Shown piece after piece: positions 23,789 through 32,705 of a stretch of DNA of 64,000 nt. The stretch is from Phytophthora hibernalis. Its lineage: Eukaryota; Oomycota; Peronosporomycetes; Peronosporales; Peronosporaceae. Numbering within the stretch: position 1 is the first letter of the stretch; each line of letters starts with the position of its first letter. Under the pieces are notes generated by a model. It worked only from the letters and a program-made list of their open reading frames with translations. It did not search any database and was not told the origin of the DNA. The DNA is taken from NCBI GenBank assembly GCA_012656075.1, contig JAAKBF010000329.1, forward strand, positions 1 to 64,000, written 5' to 3'. A program made the position numbers and the translations under genes.

Positions 23789-23804
23789 GGTTATGAGCCC
23801 AAGC
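23789..23804 (+). other. primer-binding site, half-tRNA-iMet type
   Basis: GGTTATGAGCCCAAGC directly follows the LTR. Its complement, GCTTGGGCTCATAACC, contains GGGCTCATAACC, the anticodon stem-loop of eukaryotic initiator tRNA-Met (CAU anticodon), not a tRNA 3' end. Drosophila copia primes in this way from a cleaved 5' half of tRNA-iMet. The site recurs at 9517, 14029, 19341, 28248 and, reversed, at 3540 and 38763. Confidence 0.75.
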
Positions 23805-23843
23805 CCCGTCTTCCCTGCCCAAGACCCCGACTACGCCTTCGCC

Positions 23844-26800
23844 ATGGACGCCACCCCGACCACGACCGCCCGCATCAACAAGTTCAACGGAACCAACTTC
23901 CACACGTGGAAGTTCAAGATGCAGATGGTGCTCGAGGAGCGCGAACTGTGGGAAGTGACGAGTGGGGAAGTGAAGCTGGAGCACTGCACGACCACGGCGG
24001 ATCAAGCGACGTTCAAGAGGAAGTCGCGTAAGGCGCTGGCGATCATCTGTCTCGCGATGGAGGACTCGCAGCTGCCGCTGGTTCGCTCGGCCAAGGACGC
24101 GCATGATGCATGGTCAAGACTGGAAGGACACTTCGAGAAGAAGAGTTTGGCCAACAAGCTCTTTCTTCGTCGGCGTTTCTTCACGACGATGATGGAGGAA
24201 GGTGACGATGTGCTGGAGCACATCAACAAGCTCAAGACGCTGGCGGAGCAGCTCGACGCGGTTGGCGCTCCGGTCAGCGAGGACGACTTGGTGATCACGC
24301 TTCTGGGCAGTCTGAGCGAGTCGTACCAGTTCCTGATCACGGCGTTGGAGTCGAGAGCCGACTCGCTGTCGTGGGAACTCGTGACGTCTCGGCTGCTGCA
24401 TGAGGACATGAAGCGCAAGGAACAAGGTGGCGGTGTCGACGGAGCCGCGCACGGTCAAGGTCAAGCGTTCATGGTCAACAACAACAAGCGCAAGGGCCGA
24501 CCGGTGAAGAAGACCGGGGCGTGCCACAACTGCGGCAAACAAGGACATTGGATCGCGGAGTGTCCCTCGCGGGTCCAGAACGACGCTGAGCGATATCGGT
24601 CGCAGCGTGCGAACGTCGCGCAGGACGAAGAAGATCCTGGCGACTACCTTTTCTCGGTTGGTCGTACGAGCAGTACCGCCAAGTCGAGTGACATGTGGCT
24701 GGTCGACTCGGGTGCGACGCAGCACATGACGAGTTCCAACAAGTACATGAGGAACTACAAGAAGATGGCTCCGGTGGACGTGCATCTCGCGGACGACGGT
24801 GTGGTTCAGGCGGTGGGGACCGGCGACATTGTCATGTCGATGAAGACGCCGCGCGGCATGAAGAAGGGCGTGCTCACGAATGTGTGGCATATCCCGAAGC
24901 TGTCGCGCAACCTGTTTTCGGTCGGCCGCTTCACCAAGGACGTCGGGCCAGTCACCTTCGAGAGCGACGGGTGCTTCGCGGACAACAAGGGTCTCAAGTG
25001 GCAGCTCGGCGCTCGTGAGGGCAAAGGGCTGTTCAAGCTGTGCATGACTCCGATGATGCCTGACGAGGCCAATGCGGCAAGTTCGAAGGATTGCCAAGGG
25101 GACACCACGTCGTACCTCTGGCACCTCCGACTTGGTCACATTGGCCATGGCGGTCTAGACGCCATCGTCAAGAAGAGCTACGGTGTTGGCATCGACATGA
25201 CGTCGGTGAAGCAGTGGGAGCTGTGCGACGGGTGTGCACTCGGCAAGCAAACGCGAGTGAGCTACATGAAGTCGTCCCCGAACCGTGCGAAGCACGTGCT
25301 GGAGGTGGTTCACAGCGATGTGTGCGGCCCCATGCAGACGCCAACGTTTGGGGGCAAGCGCTACTTCGTCACGTTCATCGATGACAAGTCGCACTTCTGC
25401 GTCGTGTATTTGCTGAGGAACAAGTCCGAGGTGGCTACCAAGTTCGCGGAGTTTGTGGCGTTTGCTGAAACTCAGACCGGCAAGCGCGTGAAGACACTCC
25501 GGAGCGACAACGGTGGCGAGTACACTTCCGGCGCGATGGCCAAGTTCTGTGCGGACCGTGGTATCGTGCAGAAGTTCACTCCGCCGTACACGCCTCAGCT
25601 GAATGGAGTCGCCGAGCGGATGAACCGGACGTTGGTGGAGTGTGCGCGCTGCATGCTGGAACATGCCGGATTGCCCAAGACGTATTGGGGTGAAGCGGTG
25701 ATGACGGCTACGTTCCTCCGTAATCGGTGTCCGACACGCGCCATCAGCCACGACAAGTCTCCGCACCAAGTTTGGACGGGCAAGAAACCGCTGCTGGCGA
25801 ACCTGAAAGTGTTCGGTTGCCACGCGTATGTGCACGTACCGAAGGCGAAGCGCACCAAGTTTGACGCTCGGTCGGTGCGCTGTCGGTTCCTGGGGTACTC
25901 GGAGCACGAGAAAGCGTATCGATTCGAAGAACTGGAGAGCAGTCGCGTGCTGGTGAGCCGCGACGCGCAATTCATGGAAGACGTCTTCGACAGTGGGAGA
26001 CGTGACTACCATCAGAGGGAGGTGGTGGTCATTCAAGATGAAGAGACGACGGATCAAGATTCGTCGCAGTCGGATGAAGACGACAACGAAGAAGAGGAAG
26101 AAGCTGCGCGGGACGAAGACTTCGAGCCCGGCAGCAAGCGACACCCGCGGACGCAGTCGCTGGAGGAAGTCACGGAGGTTCCAAGTGCCAAGCGGTATGC
26201 GTCGCAGAGTCGACACCAGACCCTGGACGAGATGTCGGCTGCGGCTCAAGAAAGTCAAGACTTCGAAGCTGCGTACGTCGTGGATTCAGTGGGAGAAATG
26301 CCGACCACGTTCAAGTCGGCGATGGAATCCAGCGACGCAGTCAAGTGGAAGGAGGCGTGTGACTCGGAGTGTGACTCGCTGCTCAAGAACGACACGTGGG
26401 ATGTCGTACCACTGCCGAAGGGACGCAAGGCGATCGGCTGCAGATGGGTGTTTCGCGTGAAGGAGAACCAAGCTGGAGAGATCGAGCGGTTCAAGGCGCG
26501 ACTGGTGGCCAAGGGGTTTTCGCAAAAGTACGGCATCGACTACGACGAGACCTTCGCACCAGTGGCCAAGTTCACGTCGATCCGGATCGTACTGAGTCTA
26601 GCTGCCAAGTATGGTCTCAAGCTGCACCAGATGGATGTCAAGACTGCGTTCCTCAACGGTGTGCTGGACGAAGACATCTACATGGCACAGCCGGATGGCT
26701 ATGTGGACGAAGACCACCCGGACCACGTATGCAAGCTCAAGCGGTCGCTGTACGGACTGAAGCAGTCGCCGCGCATGTGGAACCAGACCATCGACGACTT

Positions 26801-27926
26801 CATGCTCAAGCTGGGGTTCAAGAAGTGCGAGTCCGACCACTGCATCTACTTGAAGCGTGACGGCCAAGACATGATCTTCGTGGCGCTCTACGTTGACGAC
26901 TTGGTCCTCGCCAGCAGCAGTGACAAGATGGTCCTCGACACCAAGCAGGCGCTCAGTCACCGCTTCGAGATGACGGACATGGGTCAGCTCAAGTACTTCC
27001 TCGGGATGGAGATCGAGCAAGACGTGGTGGCTGGGAAGATGTCGATGCGGCAGACCAAGTTCGCCAAAGACATCCTGCAGAAGTTCAGCATGGACAAGAG
27101 CAACCCTGTCAAGACGCCACAGGATCCGGGTCTCAAGCTGACGAAGGCCATGTGTGAAGGTGGCTGCAAGCACGACGAGACCATGGTCAACGTGCCATAC
27201 CGGAACGCAGTGGGATGCCTCATGTACCTCATGGTAGGCACTCGTCCGGACCTGGCAGCTGCAGTGGGAGTGCTAAGTCAGTTTGCAGCGGACCCGTGCC
27301 CGACACACTGGCAGGCGCTCAAGAGGGTGTTCAGGTACATTCAAGGCACCAAGACGCACGGCATCGAATTTCAAGCAAGCTGCCACGATGGACTTCAAGG
27401 CTATTCGGATGCGGACTGGGCAGGCGACATCGAGTCTCGACGGAGTACAAGTGGCTACGCGTTCATGATGAACGGCGGATGCATCAGCTGGAGAAGCAAG
27501 AAACAGCGGACGGTGGCGCTGTCTTCGACGGAGGCCGAGTACATGGCGCTATCGGAGGCGACACAAGAGGCAGTGTGGCTCAAGGTGTTCCTGTGCGAGC
27601 TCGGCGAGATGGCAAGCGATGAAGCGGTCAAGATCTACGAGGACAACCAAGGCTCCATCGCGTTGGCCAAGAACCCGCAGTTCCACAAGCGCACCAAGCA
27701 CATCGACATTCGCTACCACTTCGTGCGTGAGAAGGTGGAAGCACATCAAGTGGTGCTACAATATGTGTCGACAACGGACATGCTGGCGGACATGATGACG
27801 AAGCCAATTCCTGCAACGCAGTTCAGTGTGCTCCGGACCAAGCTCGGGATCCAAGGTGCAATCGCTGTCGAGTCGAGTGGGAGTGTTGTCAAGAAGGCGC
27901 CTCGGGCAGCTGCGGTATACCGGTAG
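23844..27926 (+). CDS. gag-pol: intact copia gag-pol polyprotein, array unit 4
   Basis: A single 1,360-codon frame encoding all functions of a Ty1/copia retrotransposon. Residues: gag about 1-210; zinc knuckle CHNCGKQGHWIAEC 227-240 (CX2CX4HX4C); protease DSGATQHM with Asp288; integrase zinc-binding His427, His432, Cys461, Cys464; catalytic Asp492, Asp555 and Glu591 (D,D35E); Glu-rich linker about 735-760; RT with QMDVKTAFLNG at 929 and YVDD at 1016-1019; RNase H with SDADW 1188, SSTEAEY 1227 and EDNQ 1266. I chose the ATG at 23844 for its GCCATGG context; the upstream ATG at 23793 lies inside the primer-binding site and would add 17 residues. The last 14 or so residues are encoded by the 3' LTR. 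Every motif I checked is present, so it may be active. Confidence 0.95.
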   Translation: MDATPTTTARINKFNGTNFHTWKFKMQMVLEERELWEVTSGEVKLEHCTTTADQATFKRKSRKALAIICLAMEDSQLPLVRSAKDAHDAWSRLEGHFEKKSLANKLFLRRRFFTTMMEEGDDVLEHINKLKTLAEQLDAVGAPVSEDDLVITLLGSLSESYQFLITALESRADSLSWELVTSRLLHEDMKRKEQGGGVDGAAHGQGQAFMVNNNKRKGRPVKKTGACHNCGKQGHWIAECPSRVQNDAERYRSQRANVAQDEEDPGDYLFSVGRTSSTAKSSDMWLVDSGATQHMTSSNKYMRNYKKMAPVDVHLADDGVVQAVGTGDIVMSMKTPRGMKKGVLTNVWHIPKLSRNLFSVGRFTKDVGPVTFESDGCFADNKGLKWQLGAREGKGLFKLCMTPMMPDEANAASSKDCQGDTTSYLWHLRLGHIGHGGLDAIVKKSYGVGIDMTSVKQWELCDGCALGKQTRVSYMKSSPNRAKHVLEVVHSDVCGPMQTPTFGGKRYFVTFIDDKSHFCVVYLLRNKSEVATKFAEFVAFAETQTGKRVKTLRSDNGGEYTSGAMAKFCADRGIVQKFTPPYTPQLNGVAERMNRTLVECARCMLEHAGLPKTYWGEAVMTATFLRNRCPTRAISHDKSPHQVWTGKKPLLANLKVFGCHAYVHVPKAKRTKFDARSVRCRFLGYSEHEKAYRFEELESSRVLVSRDAQFMEDVFDSGRRDYHQREVVVIQDEETTDQDSSQSDEDDNEEEEEAARDEDFEPGSKRHPRTQSLEEVTEVPSAKRYASQSRHQTLDEMSAAAQESQDFEAAYVVDSVGEMPTTFKSAMESSDAVKWKEACDSECDSLLKNDTWDVVPLPKGRKAIGCRWVFRVKENQAGEIERFKARLVAKGFSQKYGIDYDETFAPVAKFTSIRIVLSLAAKYGLKLHQMDVKTAFLNGVLDEDIYMAQPDGYVDEDHPDHVCKLKRSLYGLKQSPRMWNQTIDDFMLKLGFKKCESDHCIYLKRDGQDMIFVALYVDDLVLASSSDKMVLDTKQALSHRFEMTDMGQLKYFLGMEIEQDVVAGKMSMRQTKFAKDILQKFSMDKSNPVKTPQDPGLKLTKAMCEGGCKHDETMVNVPYRNAVGCLMYLMVGTRPDLAAAVGVLSQFAADPCPTHWQALKRVFRYIQGTKTHGIEFQASCHDGLQGYSDADWAGDIESRRSTSGYAFMMNGGCISWRSKKQRTVALSSTEAEYMALSEATQEAVWLKVFLCELGEMASDEAVKIYEDNQGSIALAKNPQFHKRTKHIDIRYHFVREKVEAHQVVLQYVSTTDMLADMMTKPIPATQFSVLRTKLGIQGAIAVESSGSVVKKAPRAAAVYR
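27875..27883 (+). other. polypurine tract
   Basis: GAGTGGGAG immediately before the LTR start at 27884 is the expected primer for plus-strand DNA synthesis. It is within the coding frame. The same sequence precedes the LTRs at 23426, 32343, 34705 and 37067. Confidence 0.7.
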
Positions 27927-28247
27927 GATACCGGTATGACCTTCACTCAGTGGGACCGCAATCATTCCTGTGTTTACGGGACACTGATGATGGGACGCGG
28001 GACACTGATGATGGGACGCTGTTTACGCTACGGGGATTACGGGACACGTGGGTACAAGATTGTGGGTACAAGATGGGCATCCACGTGGCAGTCGCTGATT
28101 GGCTGAAGCAACTCAGTATCCGGTAGAGAATCCAGTAGAGTGTATCCAGTAGAGAATCCAGTAGGCTTAGAGGTAGCAAGGGAGTTTGCGAACTAAGGAC
28201 CTAAATCAATCACTTTGCATTTTGCCATCAACCGACCAAAGCCTTTT
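27884..28247 (+). repeat. copia LTR, array LTR 5
   Basis: 364 bp, shared by units 4 and 5. It differs from the LTR at 23426 by what appears to be only one extra G (CAAGGGAG for CAAGGAG), implying very recent duplication or insertion. Confidence 0.95.
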
Positions 28248-28302
28248 GGTTATGAGCCCAAGCCCCGTCTTCCCTGCCCAAGACCCCGACTACGCCTTCG
28301 CC

Positions 28303-31300
28303 ATGGACGCCACCCCGACCACGACCGCCCGCATCAACAAGTTCAACGGAACCAACTTCCACACGTGGAAGTTCAAGATGCAGATGGTGCTCGAGGAGCG
28401 CGAACTGTGGGAAGTGACGAGTGGGGAAGTGAAGCTGGAGCACTGCACGACCACGGCGGATCAAGCGACGTTCAAGAGGAAGTCGCGTAAGGCGCTGGCG
28501 ATCATCTGTCTCGCGATGGAGGACTCGCAGCTGCCGCTGGTTCGCTCGGCCAAGGACGCGCATGATGCATGGTCAAGACTGGAAGGACACTTCGAGAAGA
28601 AGAGTTTGGCCAACAAGCTCTTTCTTCGTCGGCGTTTCTTCACGACGATGATGGAGGAAGGTGACGATGTGCTGGAGCACATCAACAAGCTCAAGACGCT
28701 GGCGGAGCAGCTCGACGCGGTTGGCGCTCCGGTCAGCGAGGACGACTTGGTGATCACGCTTCTGGGCAGTCTGAGCGAGTCGTACCAGTTCCTGATCACG
28801 GCGTTGGAGTCGAGAGCCGACTCGCTGTCGTGGGAACTCGTGACGTCTCGGCTGCTGCATGAGGACATGAAGCGCAAGGAACAAGGTGGCGGTGTCGACG
28901 GAGCCGCGCACGGTCAAGGTCAAGCGTTCATGGTCAACAACAACAAGCGCAAGGGCCGACCGGTGAAGAAGACCGGGGCGTGCCACAACTGCGGCAAACA
29001 AGGACATTGGATCGCGGAGTGTCCCTCGCGGGTCCAGAACGACGCTGAGCGATATCGGTCGCAGCGTGCGAACGTCGCGCAGGACGAAGAAGATCCTGGC
29101 GACTACCTTTTCTCGGTTGGTCGTACGAGCAGTACCGCCAAGTCGAGTGACATGTGGCTGGTCGACTCGGGTGCGACGCAGCACATGACGAGTTCCAACA
29201 AGTACATGAGGAACTACAAGAAGATGGCTCCGGTGGACGTGCATCTCGCGGACGACGGTGTGGTTCAGGCGGTGGGGACCGGCGACATTGTCATGTCGAT
29301 GAAGACGCCGCGCGGCATGAAGAAGGGCGTGCTCACGAATGTGTGGCATATCCCGAAGCTGTCGCGCAACCTGTTTTCGGTCGGCCGCTTCACCAAGGAC
29401 GTCGGGCCAGTCACCTTCGAGAGCGACGGGTGCTTCGCGGACAACAAGGGTCTCAAGTGGCAGCTCGGCGCTCGTGAGGGCAAAGGGCTGTTCAAGCTGT
29501 GCATGACTCCGATGATGCCTGACGAGGCCAATGCGGCAAGTTCGAAGGATTGCCAAGGGGACACCACGTCGTACCTCTGGCACCTCCGACTTGGTCACAT
29601 TGGCCATGGCGGTCTAGACGCCATCGTCAAGAAGAGCTACGGTGTTGGCATCGACATGACGTCGGTGAAGCAGTGGGAGCTGTGCGACGGGTGTGCACTC
29701 GGCAAGCAAACGCGAGTGAGCTACATGAAGTCGTCCCCGAACCGTGCGAAGCACGTGCTGGAGGTGGTTCACAGCGATGTGTGCGGCCCCATGCAGACGC
29801 CAACGTTTGGGGGCAAGCGCTACTTCGTCACGTTCATCGATGACAAGTCGCACTTCTGCGTCGTGTATTTGCTGAGGAACAAGTCCGAGGTGGCTACCAA
29901 GTTCGCGGAGTTTGTGGCGTTTGCTGAAACTCAGACCGGCAAGCGCGTGAAGACACTCCGGAGCGACAACGGTGGCGAGTACACTTCCGGCGCGATGGCC
30001 AAGTTCTGTGCGGACCGTGGTATCGTGCAGAAGTTCACTCCGCCGTACACGCCTCAGCTGAATGGAGTCGCCGAGCGGATGAACCGGACGTTGGTGGAGT
30101 GTGCGCGCTGCATGCTGGAACATGCCGGATTGCCCAAGACGTATTGGGGTGAAGCGGTGATGACGGCTACGTTCCTCCGTAATCGGTGTCCGACACGCGC
30201 CATCAGCCACGACAAGTCTCCGCACCAAGTTTGGACGGGCAAGAAACCGCTGCTGGCGAACCTGAAAGTGTTCGGTTGCCACGCGTATGTGCACGTACCG
30301 AAGGCGAAGCGCACCAAGTTTGACGCTCGGTCGGTGCGCTGTCGGTTCCTGGGGTACTCGGAGCACGAGAAAGCGTATCGATTCGAAGAACTGGAGAGCA
30401 GTCGCGTGCTGGTGAGCCGCGACGCGCAATTCATGGAAGACGTCTTCGACAGTGGGAGACGTGACTACCATCAGAGGGAGGTGGTGGTCATTCAAGATGA
30501 AGAGACGACGGATCAAGATTCGTCGCAGTCGGATGAAGACGACAACGAAGAAGAGGAAGAAGCTGCGCGGGACGAAGACTTCGAGCCCGGCAGCAAGCGA
30601 CACCCGCGGACGCAGTCGCTGGAGGAAGTCACGGAGGTTCCAAGTGCCAAGCGGTATGCGTCGCAGAGTCGACACCAGACCCTGGACGAGATGTCGGCTG
30701 CGGCTCAAGAAAGTCAAGACTTCGAAGCTGCGTACGTCGTGGATTCAGTGGGAGAAATGCCGACCACGTTCAAGTCGGCGATGGAATCCAGCGACGCAGT
30801 CAAGTGGAAGGAGGCGTGTGACTCGGAGTGTGACTCGCTGCTCAAGAACGACACGTGGGATGTCGTACCACTGCCGAAGGGACGCAAGGCGATCGGCTGC
30901 AGATGGGTGTTTCGCGTGAAGGAGAACCAAGCTGGAGAGATCGAGCGGTTCAAGGCGCGACTGGTGGCCAAGGGGTTTTCGCAAAAGTACGGCATCGACT
31001 ACGACGAGACCTTCGCACCAGTGGCCAAGTTCACGTCGATCCGGATCGTACTGAGTCTAGCTGCCAAGTATGGTCTCAAGCTGCACCAGATGGATGTCAA
31101 GACTGCGTTCCTCAACGGTGTGCTGGACGAAGACATCTACATGGCACAGCCGGATGGCTATGTGGACGAAGACCACCCGGACCACGTATGCAAGCTCAAG
31201 CGGTCGCTGTACGGACTGAAGCAGTCGCCGCGCATGTGGAACCAGACCATCGACGACTTCATGCTCAAGCTGGGGTTCAAGAAGTGCGAGTCCGACCACT

Positions 31301-32385
31301 GCATCTACTTGAAGCGTGACGGCCAAGACATGATCTTCGTGGCGCTCTACGTTGACGACTTGGTCCTCGCCAGCAGCAGTGACAAGATGCTCCTCGACAC
31401 CAAGCAGGCGCTCAGTCACCGCTTCGAGATGACGGACATGGGTCAGCTCAAGTACTTCCTCGGGATGGAGATCGAGCAAGACGTGGTGGCTGGGAAGATG
31501 TCGATGCGGCAGACCAAGTTCGCCAAAGACATCCTGCAGAAGTTCAGCATGGACAAGAGCAACCCTGTCAAGACGCCACAGGATCCGGGTCTCAAGCTGA
31601 CGAAGGCCATGTGTGAAGGTGGCTGCAAGCACGACGAGACCATGGTCAACGTGCCATACCGGAACGCAGTGGGATGCCTCATGTACCTCATGGTAGGCAC
31701 TCGTCCGGACCTGGCAGCTGCAGTGGGAGTGCTAAGTCAGTTTGCAGCGGACCCGTGCCCGACACACTGGCAGGCGCTCAAGAGGGTGTTCAGGTACATT
31801 CAAGGCACCAAGACGCACGGCATCGAATTTCAAGCAAGCTGCCACGATGGACTTCAAGGCTATTCGGATGCGGACTGGGCAGGCGACATCGAGTCTCGAC
31901 GGAGTACAAGTGGCTACGCGTTCATGATGAACGGCGGATGCATCAGCTGGAGAAGCAAGAAACAGCGGACGGTGGCGCTGTCTTCGACGGAGGCCGAGTA
32001 CATGGCGCTATCGGAGGCGACACAAGAGGCAGTGTGGCTCAAGGTGTTCCTGTGCGAGCTCGGCGAGATGGCAAGCGATGAAGCGGTCAAGATCTACGAG
32101 GACAACCAAGGCTCCATCGCGTTGGCCAAGAACCCGCAGTTCCACAAGCGCACCAAGCACATCGACATTCGCTACCACTTCGTGCGTGAGAAGGTGGAAG
32201 CACATCAAGTGGTGCTACAATATGTGTCGACAACGGACATGCTGGCGGACATGATGACGAAGCCAATTCCTGCAACGCAGTTCAGTGTGCTCCGGACCAA
32301 GCTCGGGATCCAAGGTGCAATCGCTGTCGAGTCGAGTGGGAGTGTTGTCAAGAAGGCGCCTCGGGCAGCTGCGGTATACCGGTAG
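28303..32385 (+). CDS. gag-pol: intact copia gag-pol polyprotein, array unit 5
   Basis: A second complete 1,360-codon frame with the same domain order and catalytic residues as 23844-27926. The difference I could see is Leu for Val in RT just after YVDD (DKML against DKMV, codon CTC for GTC). The start at 28303 has the same GCCATGG context; an alternative ATG at 28252 overlaps the primer-binding site. Gag and pol are in one frame with no shift or stop between them, as in plant and Drosophila copia elements, so particle-forming gag must come from splicing, processing or another route that the sequence does not reveal. It ends in the shared LTR at 32343. Confidence 0.95.
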   Translation: MDATPTTTARINKFNGTNFHTWKFKMQMVLEERELWEVTSGEVKLEHCTTTADQATFKRKSRKALAIICLAMEDSQLPLVRSAKDAHDAWSRLEGHFEKKSLANKLFLRRRFFTTMMEEGDDVLEHINKLKTLAEQLDAVGAPVSEDDLVITLLGSLSESYQFLITALESRADSLSWELVTSRLLHEDMKRKEQGGGVDGAAHGQGQAFMVNNNKRKGRPVKKTGACHNCGKQGHWIAECPSRVQNDAERYRSQRANVAQDEEDPGDYLFSVGRTSSTAKSSDMWLVDSGATQHMTSSNKYMRNYKKMAPVDVHLADDGVVQAVGTGDIVMSMKTPRGMKKGVLTNVWHIPKLSRNLFSVGRFTKDVGPVTFESDGCFADNKGLKWQLGAREGKGLFKLCMTPMMPDEANAASSKDCQGDTTSYLWHLRLGHIGHGGLDAIVKKSYGVGIDMTSVKQWELCDGCALGKQTRVSYMKSSPNRAKHVLEVVHSDVCGPMQTPTFGGKRYFVTFIDDKSHFCVVYLLRNKSEVATKFAEFVAFAETQTGKRVKTLRSDNGGEYTSGAMAKFCADRGIVQKFTPPYTPQLNGVAERMNRTLVECARCMLEHAGLPKTYWGEAVMTATFLRNRCPTRAISHDKSPHQVWTGKKPLLANLKVFGCHAYVHVPKAKRTKFDARSVRCRFLGYSEHEKAYRFEELESSRVLVSRDAQFMEDVFDSGRRDYHQREVVVIQDEETTDQDSSQSDEDDNEEEEEAARDEDFEPGSKRHPRTQSLEEVTEVPSAKRYASQSRHQTLDEMSAAAQESQDFEAAYVVDSVGEMPTTFKSAMESSDAVKWKEACDSECDSLLKNDTWDVVPLPKGRKAIGCRWVFRVKENQAGEIERFKARLVAKGFSQKYGIDYDETFAPVAKFTSIRIVLSLAAKYGLKLHQMDVKTAFLNGVLDEDIYMAQPDGYVDEDHPDHVCKLKRSLYGLKQSPRMWNQTIDDFMLKLGFKKCESDHCIYLKRDGQDMIFVALYVDDLVLASSSDKMLLDTKQALSHRFEMTDMGQLKYFLGMEIEQDVVAGKMSMRQTKFAKDILQKFSMDKSNPVKTPQDPGLKLTKAMCEGGCKHDETMVNVPYRNAVGCLMYLMVGTRPDLAAAVGVLSQFAADPCPTHWQALKRVFRYIQGTKTHGIEFQASCHDGLQGYSDADWAGDIESRRSTSGYAFMMNGGCISWRSKKQRTVALSSTEAEYMALSEATQEAVWLKVFLCELGEMASDEAVKIYEDNQGSIALAKNPQFHKRTKHIDIRYHFVREKVEAHQVVLQYVSTTDMLADMMTKPIPATQFSVLRTKLGIQGAIAVESSGSVVKKAPRAAAVYR

Positions 32386-32705
32386 GATACCGGTATGACC
32401 TTCACTCAGTGGGACCGCAATCATTCCTGTGTTTACGGGACACTGATGATGGGACGCGGGACACTGATGATGGGACGCTGTTTACGCTACGGGGATTACG
32501 GGACACGTGGGTACAAGATTGTGGGTACAAGATGGGCATCCACGTGGCAGTCGCTGATTGGCTGAAGCAACTCAGTATCCGGTAGAGAATCCAGTAGAGT
32601 GTATCCAGTAGAGAATCCAGTAGGCTTAGAGGTAGCAAGGAGTTTGCGAACTAAGGACCTAAATCAATCACTTTGCATTTTGCCATCAACCGACCAAAGC
32701 CTTTT
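32343..32705 (+). repeat. copia LTR, array LTR 6
   Basis: 363 bp and clean. It is followed not by a primer-binding site but by a direct fusion to mid-integrase/linker sequence. Confidence 0.94.

Noticed and set aside
23682..23792. Gag-pol start upstream inside the 5' LTR
   Set aside because: The frame is open there, but it lies mostly upstream of the predicted transcription start, so those codons would not be in the mRNA.
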